Position numbers and translations under genes: made by a program
Source of the DNA: Pseudomonadota bacterium
Lineage (GTDB): Bacteria; Pseudomonadota; Gammaproteobacteria; Burkholderiales; Burkholderiaceae_C
DNA length: 62,884 bases
Direction: 5' to 3'
NCBI GenBank assembly: GCA_963204815.1
Contig: CAUJHQ010000167.1
Location: 1-62,884, forward strand
The notes under the pieces: generated by a model
Databases searched by the model: none
What the model was told of the DNA's origin: nothing
What the model saw: the letters and a program-made list of their open reading frames with translations, nothing else
Shown: positions 53,197 through 62,436 of the stretch, in pieces
Layout: each line of letters opens with the position of its first letter
Numbering within the stretch: the stretch's first letter is position 1

Positions 53197-54618
53197 ATGA
53201 ACGCGCCGCTGCCCAACGAAGTCCTGCCCCAGTACGCGCGCCGCCCGGTGCCGGCCACCATGCTCGACGCGCTGAAGGCGCGCTTCGGCGACCGCTGCTC
53301 CACCGCCGCCGCGGTGCGCGAGCAGCACGGCCGCGACGAGAGCCCGTTCCCGGTGACGCCGCCGGACGCCGTGGTGTTCTGCGAGAGCACCGAGGACGTC
53401 GCCGCCGTCGTCGCGCTGGCCGCCGCGCACGAGGTGCCGGTGATCCCGTTCGGCATCGGTTCGTCGCTCGAAGGTCACCTGCTGGCGGTGCAGGGCGGCG
53501 TCAGCGTCGACCTGTCGCGCATGACGCAGCTGGTGCGCCTGAACCCCGAGGACCTGACCGTCACCGTGCAGGCCGGCGTGACGCGCGAGCAGCTCAACCG
53601 CGAGGTCAAGGACCAGGGCCTGTTCTTCCCCATCGACCCCGGCGCCAACGCCACGCTGGGCGGCATGGCGGCCACGCGCGCCAGCGGCACGAACGCGGTG
53701 CGCTACGGCACGATGCGCGAGAACGTGCTCGGCCTCACGGTCGTCACGGCCAGCGGCGAGGTCATCCGCACCGGCACGCGGGCGAAGAAGTCGAGCGCCG
53801 GCTACGACCTGACGCGGCTGTTCGTCGGCAGCGAGGGCACGCTGGGCGTGATGACCGAGGTCACGCTGAAGCTGTACCCGCTGCCCGAGGCGGTGAGCGC
53901 CGCGATCTGCCACTTCGCCGACGTGCGCTCGGCGGTGGATGCGACGATCCAGGTCATCCAGATGGGCGTGCCGATCGCGCGCTGCGAGCTGCTGGACGTG
54001 AACGCCGTGCGCTTCATCAACGCGCAGAGCAAGCTCGGCCTGCGCGAGTCGCCGCTGCTGCTGATGGAGTTCCACGGCAGCGAGGCCGGCGTGAAGGAGC
54101 AGGCCGAGACGGTGCAGGCCATCGCCACCGAGATGGGCGGCGAGGACTTCCAGTGGGCCACCACGCCCGAGGAGCGTACGCGCCTGTGGACGGCGCGCCA
54201 CAAGGCCTACTTCGCCGGCATGCAGACCAATCCCGGCTGCCGCACCGTGACCACCGACACCTGCGTGCCGATCTCGCGCCTGGCCGAGATCATCGACGCC
54301 AGCGTCTCCGAGGCGGACGCGTCGGGCCTGCCGTACTACATCGTCGGCCACGTCGGCGACGGCAACTTCCACCTCGCCTACCTGGTGAAGGAAGGCGACC
54401 TCGCCGAGCGTGCGCTGGCCGAACGGCTGAGCCTGCAGATGGTGCAGCGCGCGATCGCGCTCGAAGGCACCTGCACCGGCGAGCACGGCATCGGCCTGCA
54501 CAAGATGGGTTTCCTCGTCGACGAGGCGGGCGCCGGCACGGTCGAGCTGATGCGCAGCGTGAAGCGCGCGCTCGACCCGAAGAACATCCTGAACCCGGGA
54601 AAGATCTTCGCGCTGTAG
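53197..54618 (+). CDS. FAD-linked oxidase, D-lactate dehydrogenase (cytochrome)/GlcD type
   Basis: 473 residues. A PCMH-type FAD domain (about 50-230) carries VIPFGIGSSLEGH, PGANATLGGMAATRASGTNA and FVGSEGTLGVMTEVTLKL. The C-terminal cap domain has HVGDGNFHLAYL and GEHGIGLHKMGF, the metal- and substrate-binding motifs of the D-lactate/glycolate oxidase group. It most resembles the single-subunit cytochrome D-lactate dehydrogenase (no glcE or glcF follows). CGGAGG precedes the ATG at 53197. It should pass electrons to the respiratory chain. Confidence 0.93.
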   Translation: MNAPLPNEVLPQYARRPVPATMLDALKARFGDRCSTAAAVREQHGRDESPFPVTPPDAVVFCESTEDVAAVVALAAAHEVPVIPFGIGSSLEGHLLAVQGGVSVDLSRMTQLVRLNPEDLTVTVQAGVTREQLNREVKDQGLFFPIDPGANATLGGMAATRASGTNAVRYGTMRENVLGLTVVTASGEVIRTGTRAKKSSAGYDLTRLFVGSEGTLGVMTEVTLKLYPLPEAVSAAICHFADVRSAVDATIQVIQMGVPIARCELLDVNAVRFINAQSKLGLRESPLLLMEFHGSEAGVKEQAETVQAIATEMGGEDFQWATTPEERTRLWTARHKAYFAGMQTNPGCRTVTTDTCVPISRLAEIIDASVSEADASGLPYYIVGHVGDGNFHLAYLVKEGDLAERALAERLSLQMVQRAIALEGTCTGEHGIGLHKMGFLVDEAGAGTVELMRSVKRALDPKNILNPGKIFAL

Positions 54619-54627
54619 CCGCGCGGC

Positions 54628-56190
54628 TCAGCTGCCGTTCTGGGCCGGGGCGGGCACCGACCAGCGCTTCGTCACGTCGCCCTTCGCGTTCACGCTCTCG
54701 AGGTGGACGCCGAAGCCCCACAGCCGGGCCACGTGCTTGAGCACCTCGTTCGCGGTCTCGTGCAGCGGGCGGTCGTTGTGCTGGAAGTGGCGCAGCGTGA
54801 GGCTGCGGTCGCCGCGCAGGTTGACGTTCCAGACCTGGATGTTGGGCTCGCGCGAGCCCAGGTCGTACTGGCGGGAGAGCGACTCGCGCACGCGGCGGTA
54901 GCCGGTGTCGTCGTGGATGGCGGCGACCTCGAGTTCGGTCTGCCGCTCGTCGTCGACGATGGCGAAGAGGCGCAGGTCGCGCATCAGCTTCGGGCTCAGG
55001 TACTGGCCGATGAAGCTCTCGTCCTTGAAGTTGCGCATGGCCTGGTCCAGCGTGGGCAGCCAGGGTTTGCCGGCGATCTCGGGGAACCAGTCGCGGTCTT
55101 CGTCGGTGGGCTTTTCGCAGACGCGCTTGATGTCGGTGTACATCGCGAAGCCCAGCGCGTAGGGATTGATGCCGCTGTACGCGCGGTGCCCCACTGGCGG
55201 CTGGTAGATCACGTTGGTGTGCGACTTCAGCCACTCGATCATCACGCCGTCGGTCAGGAAGCCGTCGTCGTACATCGTGTTCAGCAGCTTGTAGTGCCAG
55301 AACGTGGCCCAGCCCTCGTTCATGACCTGCGTCTGCCGCTGCGGGTAGAAGTACTGCGCGATCTTGCGCACGATGCGCACGATCTCGCGCTGCCAGGGTT
55401 CGAGCAGCGGCGCGTTCTTCTCGATGAAATACAGCAGGTTCTCCTGCGGTTCATCGGGGAAGCGGCGGGCCTCCTTCTCGGCGCCGTCCTTCTCGGCCTT
55501 CTTCGGCAGCGTGCGCCAGAGGTCATTCACCTGCTGCTGCGCGTAGGCCTCGCGGTCCTTGCGCTCGGCGAGTTCCTGCGCCAGCGTCTTGCGGCTCGGG
55601 CGGCGGTAGCGGTCGACGCCGTGGTTGCTGAGCGCGTGGCAGCTGTCGAGGAAGTTCTCGACCGCGTCCAGGCCGTGCTTTTCCTCGCAGGCGGCGACGT
55701 AGTTCTTCGCGTAGACCAGGTAGTCGATGATCGACGCCGCATCGGTCCACATGCGGAACAGGTAGTTGCCCTTGAAGAAGCTGTTGTGGCCGTAGGCGGC
55801 GTGCGCGATGACGAGCGCCTGCATCGCCATCGTGTTTTCCTCCATCAGGTAGCTGATGCAGGGGTTGCTGTTGATGACGATCTCGTACGCCAGCCCCATG
55901 TGGCCGCGCTTGTAGTTCTTCTCGGTGGCGATGAACTCCTTGCCGTAGCTCCAGTGGCGGTAGTTCACCGGCATGCCCACGCTGGCGTAGGCGTCCATCA
56001 TCTGCTCGGCGGTGATGATCTCGAGCTGGTTCGGGTAGGTGTCCAGGCCGAAGCGCTCGGCCGTCGCCTTGATGACGCGGTGGTAGGTGTCGATCAGGTC
56101 GAAGGACCAGTCGCTCGGTCCGGGCAGGTGTTCGCTCGGTCGCGACTCCAGCGGCCGCGGTTCATCGAGCGCGACGCGAGCAGGTTTCAT
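54628..56190 (-). CDS. spoVR: SpoVR/YcgB-family protein
   Basis: 520 residues. SpoVR proteins accompany PrkA and YeaH in many bacteria, and their molecular role is not known. WSFDLIDTYHRVIKATAERFG, YPNQLEIITAEQMMDAYASVGMP, WSYGKEFI and NEGWATFWHYKLLNTMYD are strong family motifs. The ATG overlaps the yeaH stop by 4 bp (ATGA), so it is the third gene of a coupled operon. It converges with the flavoprotein gene, with 9 bp between stops. Confidence 0.95.
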   Translation of the reverse strand: MKPARVALDEPRPLESRPSEHLPGPSDWSFDLIDTYHRVIKATAERFGLDTYPNQLEIITAEQMMDAYASVGMPVNYRHWSYGKEFIATEKNYKRGHMGLAYEIVINSNPCISYLMEENTMAMQALVIAHAAYGHNSFFKGNYLFRMWTDAASIIDYLVYAKNYVAACEEKHGLDAVENFLDSCHALSNHGVDRYRRPSRKTLAQELAERKDREAYAQQQVNDLWRTLPKKAEKDGAEKEARRFPDEPQENLLYFIEKNAPLLEPWQREIVRIVRKIAQYFYPQRQTQVMNEGWATFWHYKLLNTMYDDGFLTDGVMIEWLKSHTNVIYQPPVGHRAYSGINPYALGFAMYTDIKRVCEKPTDEDRDWFPEIAGKPWLPTLDQAMRNFKDESFIGQYLSPKLMRDLRLFAIVDDERQTELEVAAIHDDTGYRRVRESLSRQYDLGSREPNIQVWNVNLRGDRSLTLRHFQHNDRPLHETANEVLKHVARLWGFGVHLESVNAKGDVTKRWSVPAPAQNGS

Positions 56191-57479
56191 GCGGCCTGCG
56201 CCCCTTCCTTCTTGAACAGGTCACGGAACACGGGGTAGATCTGGTCGGCGCTCACCGCCTTGCGCATCGCGAAGTGCTTGTGGCCATCGAGCAGCTGGGT
56301 GTATTCCTCCCAGAGGTTCTGCTCTTCCTCGGCCACCTGCACGTAGGCGTAGTAGCGGCACATCGGCAGCAGCCTGTCGTTCAGCAGTTCGCGGCAGCGG
56401 CCGCTGTCGTGGTGCCAGTTGTCGCCGTCGCTCGCCTGCGCGCCGTAGATGTTCCACTCGCTCGGGTTGTAGCGCTCGCGGATGATCTCGTCCATCAGCA
56501 CCAGCGCACTGCTCACCACGGTGCCGCCGGTCTCGCGGGCGTGGAAGAAGTTCTCCTCGTCCACTTCCTGTGCCTGCGTGTGGTGGCGGATGAAGACGAG
56601 CTCGATCTTCTCGTAGTGCCGCGTCAGGAACAGGTAGAGCAGGATGAAGAAGCGCTTGCTGAGCTCCTTGCGGCCTTCGTCCATCGAGCCCGAGACGTCC
56701 ATCAGGCAGAACATCACCGCCTTGCTGGTGGGCACCGGCACGCGCACGCGGTTGCGGAAACGCAGGTCGATGGGGTCGAGGTAGGGAATGCGTTCGAGGC
56801 GCGCACGCAACGCGGTGATCTGCTCTTCGAGCTCGTGGATCTCGGCCTCGGCGATGGTGTCCCCGGGCTTCAGTGCGACCTTCAGCTCTTCGAGCTTCGC
56901 CTCCATCTCGCGCAACTCGCGCCGGCTGCCGGCGCCGATGGCGATGCGGCGGCCGATGGCGCCGCGCATGCTGCGCACCACGTGCAGGTTGTTCGGCGTG
57001 CCGTCACTCGAATAGCCGGCGCGGTGGGTCTTCCACTCGGGCACTTCGGCGAGCTGGGTGCGCACCAGGTGCGGCAGCGCCAGGTCTTCGAAGAAGACCT
57101 GCATGAACTCTTCCTTGCTGAGCGCGAAGACGAAGTCGTCCTCGCCTTCGCCCTGGTCGCTGGCCTGCCCGCTGCCGCTGCCGCCACCGCCCTGCCCGCC
57201 CTTGGGCCGCTCGATGCGGTCGCCGCGGATGTACTCCTGGTTGCCGGGGTGCACCACCTCGCGCATGCCGCCCTGGCCGTGGCCGAAGACCGGCTCGGTG
57301 AGGTCGCGCTTGGGGATGTGGATGTCCTCGCCGCGCTCGATGTCGCGGATGCCCCGGCCGTCGATCGCGCGCTTCACCGCTTCGCGGATCTGCTCCTTGT
57401 GGCGGCGCAGGAACCGCTCGCGGTTGCCGATGGACTTGTTCTTGCCCGCCAGCCGGCGATCGATGATGGAGTGCAGCAT
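56187..57479 (-). CDS. yeaH: YeaH/YhbH-family protein with von Willebrand A-like domain
   Basis: 430 residues. The N-terminus is basic (RRLAGKNKSIGNRERFLRRHKEQI). A Gly/Gln-rich loop follows near 85-110. The C-terminal half is vWA-like, with an MIDAS-style DVSGSMDEGRKELSKRFF and LFLTRHYEKIELVFIRH. It acts with the PrkA kinase in stress adaptation in E. coli (YeaG-YeaH). The ATG at 57479 overlaps the prkA stop (TGATG). An in-frame Met 36 bp earlier lies inside prkA and is not needed. Confidence 0.95.
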   Translation of the reverse strand: MLHSIIDRRLAGKNKSIGNRERFLRRHKEQIREAVKRAIDGRGIRDIERGEDIHIPKRDLTEPVFGHGQGGMREVVHPGNQEYIRGDRIERPKGGQGGGGSGSGQASDQGEGEDDFVFALSKEEFMQVFFEDLALPHLVRTQLAEVPEWKTHRAGYSSDGTPNNLHVVRSMRGAIGRRIAIGAGSRRELREMEAKLEELKVALKPGDTIAEAEIHELEEQITALRARLERIPYLDPIDLRFRNRVRVPVPTSKAVMFCLMDVSGSMDEGRKELSKRFFILLYLFLTRHYEKIELVFIRHHTQAQEVDEENFFHARETGGTVVSSALVLMDEIIRERYNPSEWNIYGAQASDGDNWHHDSGRCRELLNDRLLPMCRYYAYVQVAEEEQNLWEEYTQLLDGHKHFAMRKAVSADQIYPVFRDLFKKEGAQAA

Positions 57480-59401
57480 CAGCTGGACTTCCGGACCCGC
57501 AGGTACCACTCGCACAGCAGGCGAACCTGCTTGGGGGTGTAGCCCTTGGCCACCATGCGGGTCACGAAGTCCTCGTGCTTCTTGGCTTCGTCGGCGCTCG
57601 CCTTGGCGTTGAAGCTGATGACCGGCAACAGCTCCTCGGTGTTCGAGAACATCTTCTTCTCGATCACGGTGCGCAGCTTCTCGTAGCTGGTCCAGACCGG
57701 GTTCTTGCCCTGGTTGGAGGCGCGCGCCCGCAGCACGAAGTTGACGATCTCGTTGCGGAAGTCCTTCGGGTTCGCGATGCCGGCCGGCTTCTCGATCTTC
57801 TCAAGTTCGGCGTTCAGGCTGGCACGGTCGAACACCTCGCCGGTGTCGGTGTCGCGGTACTCGTGGTCCTGGATCCAGTAGTCGGCGTAGGTGACGTAGC
57901 GGTCGAAGATGTTCTGGCCGTACTCGGAGTAGCTCTCCAGGTACGCGGTCTGGATCTCCTTGCCGATGAATTCGGCGTAGCGCGGCGCCAGCAGCTCCTT
58001 GATGAAGCCGACGTACTTCTGCTCGACTTCGGCCGGGAACTGCTCGCGCTCGATCTGCTGTTCCAGCACGTACATCAGGTGCACCGGGTTCGCGGCGACT
58101 TCCGTGCTGTCGAAGTTGAAGACCTTGGAGATGATCTTGTAGGCGAAGCGCGTGCTGATGCCGCTCATGCCCTCGTCGACGCCGGCGTAGTCGCGGTACT
58201 CCTGGTAGCTCTTGGCGCGCGGGTCGGTGTCCTTCAGGTTCTCGCCGTCGTAGATCAGCATCTTGGAATAGAGCGAGCTGTTCTCCGGCTCCTTCAGGCG
58301 CGTCAGCATCGCGAACTGGCTCATCATCTTCAGCGTGCCGGGCGCGCAGGTGGCCTGGGCGAGCGAGGAGTTCCGCAGCAGCTTCTCGTAGATCTTGATC
58401 TCTTCACTGACACGCAGGCAGTACGGCACCTTCACGATGTAGATGCGGTCGAGGAAGGCTTCGTTGTTCTTGTTGTTGCGGAAGGCCTTCCACTCGCTTT
58501 CGTTGCTGTGCGCGAGCACGACACCGTCGAACGGGATGGCGCCGAAGCCTTCGGTGCCCTTGAAGTTGCCTTCCTGGGTGGCCGTGAGCAGCGGGTGCAG
58601 CACCTTGATCGGCGCCTTGAACATCTCGACGAATTCGAGCAGGCCCTGGTTCGCCAGGCACAGGCCGCCGCTGTAGCTGTAGGCGTCGGGGTCGTCCTGC
58701 GCATAGGTTTCGAGCTTGCGGATGTCGACCTTGCCGACGAGCGAGCTGATGTCCTGGTTGTTCTCGTCGCCCGGCTCGGTCTTGGCGATGCCGATCTGCT
58801 TGAGGATGCTCGGGAAGCGCTTGACGACCTTGAACTTGCGGATGTCGCCGCCGAATTCCTCGAGCCGCTTCACCGCCCAGGGGCTGAGGACGCGGTTGAG
58901 GTAGCGGCGCGGGATGCCGTACTCGGCTTCGAGGATGGCCCCGTCTTCGACGGGGTCGAACAGGCCGAGCGGCGATTCGTTCACCGGCGAGCCCTTCAGC
59001 GCGTAGAACGGCACCTCCTGCATCAGCTGCTTCAGCCGCTCGGCGATGCTGCTCTTGCCGCCGCCGACGGGGCCGAGCAGATAGAGGATCTGCTTCTTCT
59101 CCTCGAGCCCCTGCGCGGCGTGCCGGAAGTACGACACCACCTGCTCGATGGCGTCTTCCATGCCGTAGAACTCGGCGAAGGCCGGGTAGACCTTGATCAC
59201 CTTGTTCGCGAAGATGCGGGACATGCGCGGGTCGTTGCGCGTGTCGATGCTGGTGGGCTCACCGATCGCCTTGAGCATGCGCTCGGCGGCGGTGGCGTAG
59301 GCAAGCGGGTTGCGCTTGCACTCGGCGAGGTAGTCCTCGAGGGACATCTCTTCCGAACTCAGGCGCTCGTACCGCGCCTTGAGATTGCTGATCACGTCCA
59401 T
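57479..59401 (-). CDS. prkA: PrkA/YeaG-family AAA+ Ser protein kinase
   Basis: 640 residues, the family length. An N-terminal AAA+ domain has Walker A LLGPVGGGKSS and Walker B-like elements (IPFDGVVLAHSNESEW, typical of PrkA). The C-terminal part resembles a kinase core (YLESYSEYGQNIFDRYVTYADYWIQDHEYRD). E. coli YeaG is a stress and nitrogen-starvation kinase. AGGAGG lies 8 nt before the ATG at 59401; an in-frame Met nine codons upstream has no such site. A sigma-54-type promoter lies 244 bp upstream, which fits nitrogen-linked control. Confidence 0.96.
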   Translation of the reverse strand: MDVISNLKARYERLSSEEMSLEDYLAECKRNPLAYATAAERMLKAIGEPTSIDTRNDPRMSRIFANKVIKVYPAFAEFYGMEDAIEQVVSYFRHAAQGLEEKKQILYLLGPVGGGKSSIAERLKQLMQEVPFYALKGSPVNESPLGLFDPVEDGAILEAEYGIPRRYLNRVLSPWAVKRLEEFGGDIRKFKVVKRFPSILKQIGIAKTEPGDENNQDISSLVGKVDIRKLETYAQDDPDAYSYSGGLCLANQGLLEFVEMFKAPIKVLHPLLTATQEGNFKGTEGFGAIPFDGVVLAHSNESEWKAFRNNKNNEAFLDRIYIVKVPYCLRVSEEIKIYEKLLRNSSLAQATCAPGTLKMMSQFAMLTRLKEPENSSLYSKMLIYDGENLKDTDPRAKSYQEYRDYAGVDEGMSGISTRFAYKIISKVFNFDSTEVAANPVHLMYVLEQQIEREQFPAEVEQKYVGFIKELLAPRYAEFIGKEIQTAYLESYSEYGQNIFDRYVTYADYWIQDHEYRDTDTGEVFDRASLNAELEKIEKPAGIANPKDFRNEIVNFVLRARASNQGKNPVWTSYEKLRTVIEKKMFSNTEELLPVISFNAKASADEAKKHEDFVTRMVAKGYTPKQVRLLCEWYLRVRKSS

Positions 59402-59755
59402 GCGGACCTCCTGGCTCGAGGAAGGCACGGACCGGGAAGTCCCCGATCCGCGCCTGGGAAGTTCTGATGAAGTCCCGGCTGTACGGGCCCAGGCTCCATC
59501 AGAGCTTTCCGTCTTACCAGTGGCGCTGGCTTGGCGTCATGAGTTCAGCATGGCCCATTCTGCTACCGGCGGCGCCGCGAAGAGAACTGCCTTTCCCTTC
59601 CAGATTCGCGGCACCCGGCACGCTCGATCCACCGCCCTTGTAACGCAAGAGCCGTGCCCCTGCACGATGGTTCCGCGTCAGTCCTCAACGCACGTCGGGC
59701 TCTGCGCGCTGACGGCGGCGCGCACTGACGTGGGGCGGGTGCGAAGATGCGGTGC
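59402..59755. other. 354-bp divergent intergenic region (prkA / MFS)
   Basis: No gene is supported here; open frames across it lack ribosome-binding sites and conserved motifs. Local G+C is lower than in the flanking genes. It holds the AGGAGG site of prkA, the sigma-54-type element at 59645-59658, and presumably the promoter of the MFS gene, which I cannot place. Confidence 0.7.
59645..59658 (-). promoter_or_regulatory. Sigma-54-type promoter of the prkA-yeaH-spoVR operon
   Basis: On the minus strand GGCACG, 4 nt, TTGC matches the -24/-12 consensus (TGGCACG-N4-TTGCW) at every core position; the outermost T and W are G here. The GG and GC are 10 nt apart as required. Predicted start is near 59633, giving a leader of about 230 nt. 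I found no clear NtrC-like enhancer upstream. Confidence 0.6.
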
Positions 59756-60934
59756 ATGAACCGAAACCTGTTCCTGTTGGCGCTGTGCCAGGGCTTGTTC
59801 CTCACGAACAATGTCACCTTCATCGCCATCAACGGGCTCGTCGGACTGGCGCTCGCGCCGGAGGCCTGGATGGCCACGCTGCCGGTGACGGCGTACGTGG
59901 TGGGCGGCGCGCTGTCGACGATGCCGGTCGCGCGCCTGCAGGCACGGTGGGGCCGGCAACGGTCGTTCCAGCTCGGCCTGCTGGTGGCCGCGCTGACGGC
60001 GACGGCCTGCGCGTTCGCGGTGTCCGCGCGCGCGTTCTGGCCGCTGGTGGCGGCCACGCTGGCGGCCGGCTTCTACAACGCGAACGCGTCGCTGTACCGC
60101 TTCGCCGGGCCGGAGTTGGCGGCGCCGGCCTTCAAGGAGCGCGCGATCTCGCTCGTGCTGGCCGGCGGCATCGTCGGCGCGTTCATCGGGCCGAACCTCG
60201 CAAGCGCGACCCGCACGCTGCTGCCCGAGCCCTTCGTCGGCGCCTACGTGGCACTCGTCGGCGTGGCGCTGCTGTCGCTGGTGGCGATGTCGTTCATTCG
60301 TTTTCCCGCCCACCGGCCGCCGCTGCCGGGCGCCAACGGCGGCCGCCCACTGGCCGAGCTGGCACGTCAGCCGGTGTTCGTCGTCGCGGCCATCGCGTCG
60401 GCGCTCGGCTACGGCGTGATGAACCTGCTGATGGCGGCCACCCCGATCGCGATGCAGCAATGCCAGCACCCCTTCTCCAGCGCCGCGCTGGTGCTGGAGT
60501 GGCATGTGCTCGGCATGTTCGTGCCGAGCTTCTTCACCGGCCACCTGATCCGCCGCTTCGGCGTGCTGCCGGTCATGGCGGTGGGCGTGGGCCTGCTGGG
60601 CACCTGCGTGGCAGTGGCCTTGTCGGGTGTCGAGCTGATGCAGTTCCTGGTCGCGCTGCTGGTGCTGGGCGTGGGCTGGAACTTCCTGTACGTCGGCGGC
60701 ACGACGCTGTTCACCCAGGCCTACCGGCCCGAGGAGCGCAACCGCGCACAGGGCGCGCTGGACTTCTGCGTGTTCTCGACGATGGCCGTGACCTCGTTCG
60801 CGTCGGGCGCGCTGATCACGACCCAGGGCTGGCAGTGGCTCAATCTCGGCTCGATCGTGCCGATCGCGGTGATTGCCGGCGCGCTGCTGTGGCTGGCGGC
60901 GCGGCAACGCGCGCTGGCGCGCGCCGCCGCCTGA
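59756..60934 (+). CDS. Major facilitator superfamily transporter
   Basis: 392 residues with 12 predicted helices. The motif-A-like cytoplasmic loop after helix 2 is ARLQARWGRQRSFQLG, and its second-half counterpart is GHLIRRFGVLPVMAVG. It is an MFS carrier of the drug or small-solute efflux kind; the substrate is unknown. The Met at 59756 is preferred to one three codons upstream; neither has a strong ribosome-binding site. It stands alone between prkA and parB. Confidence 0.88.
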   Translation: MNRNLFLLALCQGLFLTNNVTFIAINGLVGLALAPEAWMATLPVTAYVVGGALSTMPVARLQARWGRQRSFQLGLLVAALTATACAFAVSARAFWPLVAATLAAGFYNANASLYRFAGPELAAPAFKERAISLVLAGGIVGAFIGPNLASATRTLLPEPFVGAYVALVGVALLSLVAMSFIRFPAHRPPLPGANGGRPLAELARQPVFVVAAIASALGYGVMNLLMAATPIAMQQCQHPFSSAALVLEWHVLGMFVPSFFTGHLIRRFGVLPVMAVGVGLLGTCVAVALSGVELMQFLVALLVLGVGWNFLYVGGTTLFTQAYRPEERNRAQGALDFCVFSTMAVTSFASGALITTQGWQWLNLGSIVPIAVIAGALLWLAARQRALARAAA

Positions 60935-61819
60935 TCAGTCGTCCAGGCCGCCGAGGCGTTCGATGAGGCCGTTCAGCTCGTCGAGCGACGCGAAGGCGAT
61001 CGCGATCTCGCCACGCTGGCCGCGGCCGCGCGTGCGGATCTCCACCTTCGCGGCCAGGCGGTCGGCCAGCCGCTCTTCGAGGCGAAGCACGTCGCGCGAG
61101 CGGCTGTCGGGCTTCGTCTTGCGCGCGCTGCCGCCCTCGGGCGCGGCGGCGCGGGCCGCCAGCTTCTCGGCTTCGCGCACGCTGAGCTTCTTCGCGGCGA
61201 TCTCCTGCGCCGCCATGACCTGCTGCGCAGCGGCCAGCGGCAGCAATGCGCGCGCGTGGCCCATCTCGAGGTCGCCGGCGAGCAGCATCTGCTGCACCGG
61301 ATCGGCCAGGTTCAGCAGGCGCAGCAGGTTGGTCGCCGCACTGCGCGAGCGGCCGACCGCCTGCGCGGCCTGCTCGTGCGTGAGCTTGAACTCGTTCACC
61401 AGGCGCTGCAGGCCCTGCGCTTCTTCGAGCGGGTTCAGGTCCTCGCGCTGGATGTTCTCGATCAGCGCCATCACCGCGGCGGCTTCGTCGGGCACCGGCT
61501 TCACGAGCACCGGCACGCTGTCCAGCCCGGCCAGCTTCGCGGCGCGGAAGCGACGCTCGCCGGCGATGATCTCGTAGCGGCCCTCGCCCACCGGCCGCAC
61601 CAGCACCGGCTGCATGACGCCCTGGCTCTTGATGCTCTCGGCCAGCTCGTACAGCGAGCCTTCGTCCATGCGGGTGCGCGGCTGGTAGCGGCCGGCCTGC
61701 ATCGCGCTCAGCGGCAGCGTGGCCGGCTGGCCTTCCGCGGCGGCGGGTGCCTCGCTGACCTTCGGGCCCAGCAGCGCTTCGAGCCCGAGCCCGAGGCCCT
61801 TCGGTTTCTTCGTCACCAT
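60935..61819 (-). CDS. parB: Chromosome-partitioning protein ParB
   Basis: 294 residues. It binds parS sites, slides as a CTP-dependent clamp and positions the origin region. Residues [14 protein letters not shown] open the protein as in chromosomal ParB. The N-terminal domain has [19 protein letters not shown] and the CTP box [12 protein letters not shown], then [16 protein letters not shown]. The HTH is [21 protein letters not shown], and the C-terminal dimer domain ends the protein. The ATG at 61828 (MPAM...) is an alternative start. No parA is adjacent inside the window; an RBBP9-type hydrolase gene lies directly upstream. Confidence 0.96.
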   Translation of the reverse strand: MVTKKPKGLGLGLEALLGPKVSEAPAAAEGQPATLPLSAMQAGRYQPRTRMDEGSLYELAESIKSQGVMQPVLVRPVGEGRYEIIAGERRFRAAKLAGLDSVPVLVKPVPDEAAAVMALIENIQREDLNPLEEAQGLQRLVNEFKLTHEQAAQAVGRSRSAATNLLRLLNLADPVQQMLLAGDLEMGHARALLPLAAAQQVMAAQEIAAKKLSVREAEKLAARAAAPEGGSARKTKPDSRSRDVLRLEERLADRLAAKVEIRTRGRGQRGEIAIAFASLDELNGLIERLGGLDD

Positions 61820-61830
61820 GGCCGGCATTG

Positions 61831-62382
61831 TCACCGAGCCAGTGCGGCCAGCCGCGCCATCCCCGCCGGCCAGTCGCCCAGGCCCGACTCGGCGTTGACG
61901 TGGCCGGCGGCGCCGAGCGACTCCGCGCGCGCGCCCCAATCGGCGGCCATGCCGAGCGCGCGTTCGGCGGCGCAGTAAGGGTCGTCGTCGCTGTAGATCA
62001 GCTCGGCGGCGAACGGCAGCGGCGTGCGCACGATCGGCCGCCAGCCGGCCACCTGCGGCGGCATGTCGGCTCGCTCGACGTCGGGCGGCGCCACGAGCAG
62101 CGCGCCGCGCACGCGCGCGGTGTGGCGCGAGTGCGCCGCCCAGGCCGCAACGAGCTGGCAGCCCAGGCTGTGCGCCACCAGCAGCGCGGGCGTGTCGCGT
62201 TCGAGCAGCACCTCGTCCAGGCGCGCCATCCAGTCGCCGCGGCGCGGCCACTGCCAGTCGGCCTGCTCGACACGCTCGAAGCCGTGCAACGCCTCCCAGC
62301 GGCTCTGCCAGTGCGCGGCGCCGGAGTTCAACCAACCGGGCAAGATGAGCACGCGCACGCCGCTCCACGGATCTGTGGCCAT
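61831..62382 (-). CDS. RBBP9/YdeN-family alpha/beta hydrolase
   Basis: 183 residues. A small serine hydrolase: [20 protein letters not shown] is the family N-terminus, [14 protein letters not shown] holds the nucleophile Ser, YSDDDPYC the Asp and [12 protein letters not shown] the His. Substrate is unknown. There is no signal peptide. The stop lies 2 nt before the alternative parB start, so the two genes are almost certainly co-transcribed, an arrangement I recall in Burkholderiales. It diverges from argC with a 54-bp gap. Confidence 0.92.
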   Translation of the reverse strand: MATDPWSGVRVLILPGWLNSGAAHWQSRWEALHGFERVEQADWQWPRRGDWMARLDEVLLERDTPALLVAHSLGCQLVAAWAAHSRHTARVRGALLVAPPDVERADMPPQVAGWRPIVRTPLPFAAELIYSDDDPYCAAERALGMAADWGARAESLGAAGHVNAESGLGDWPAGMARLAALAR

Positions 62383-62436
62383 AGGGTTTGCCTTATCCTC
62401 GATGTTTTTCGCGGCATTGTGCGCGAGGGGTCCAGC

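Noticed and set aside
59402..59759. Open frames of 100-160 codons across the prkA upstream region
   Set aside because: They have no ribosome-binding site, no recognisable motif and atypical composition; the region is better read as promoter DNA.
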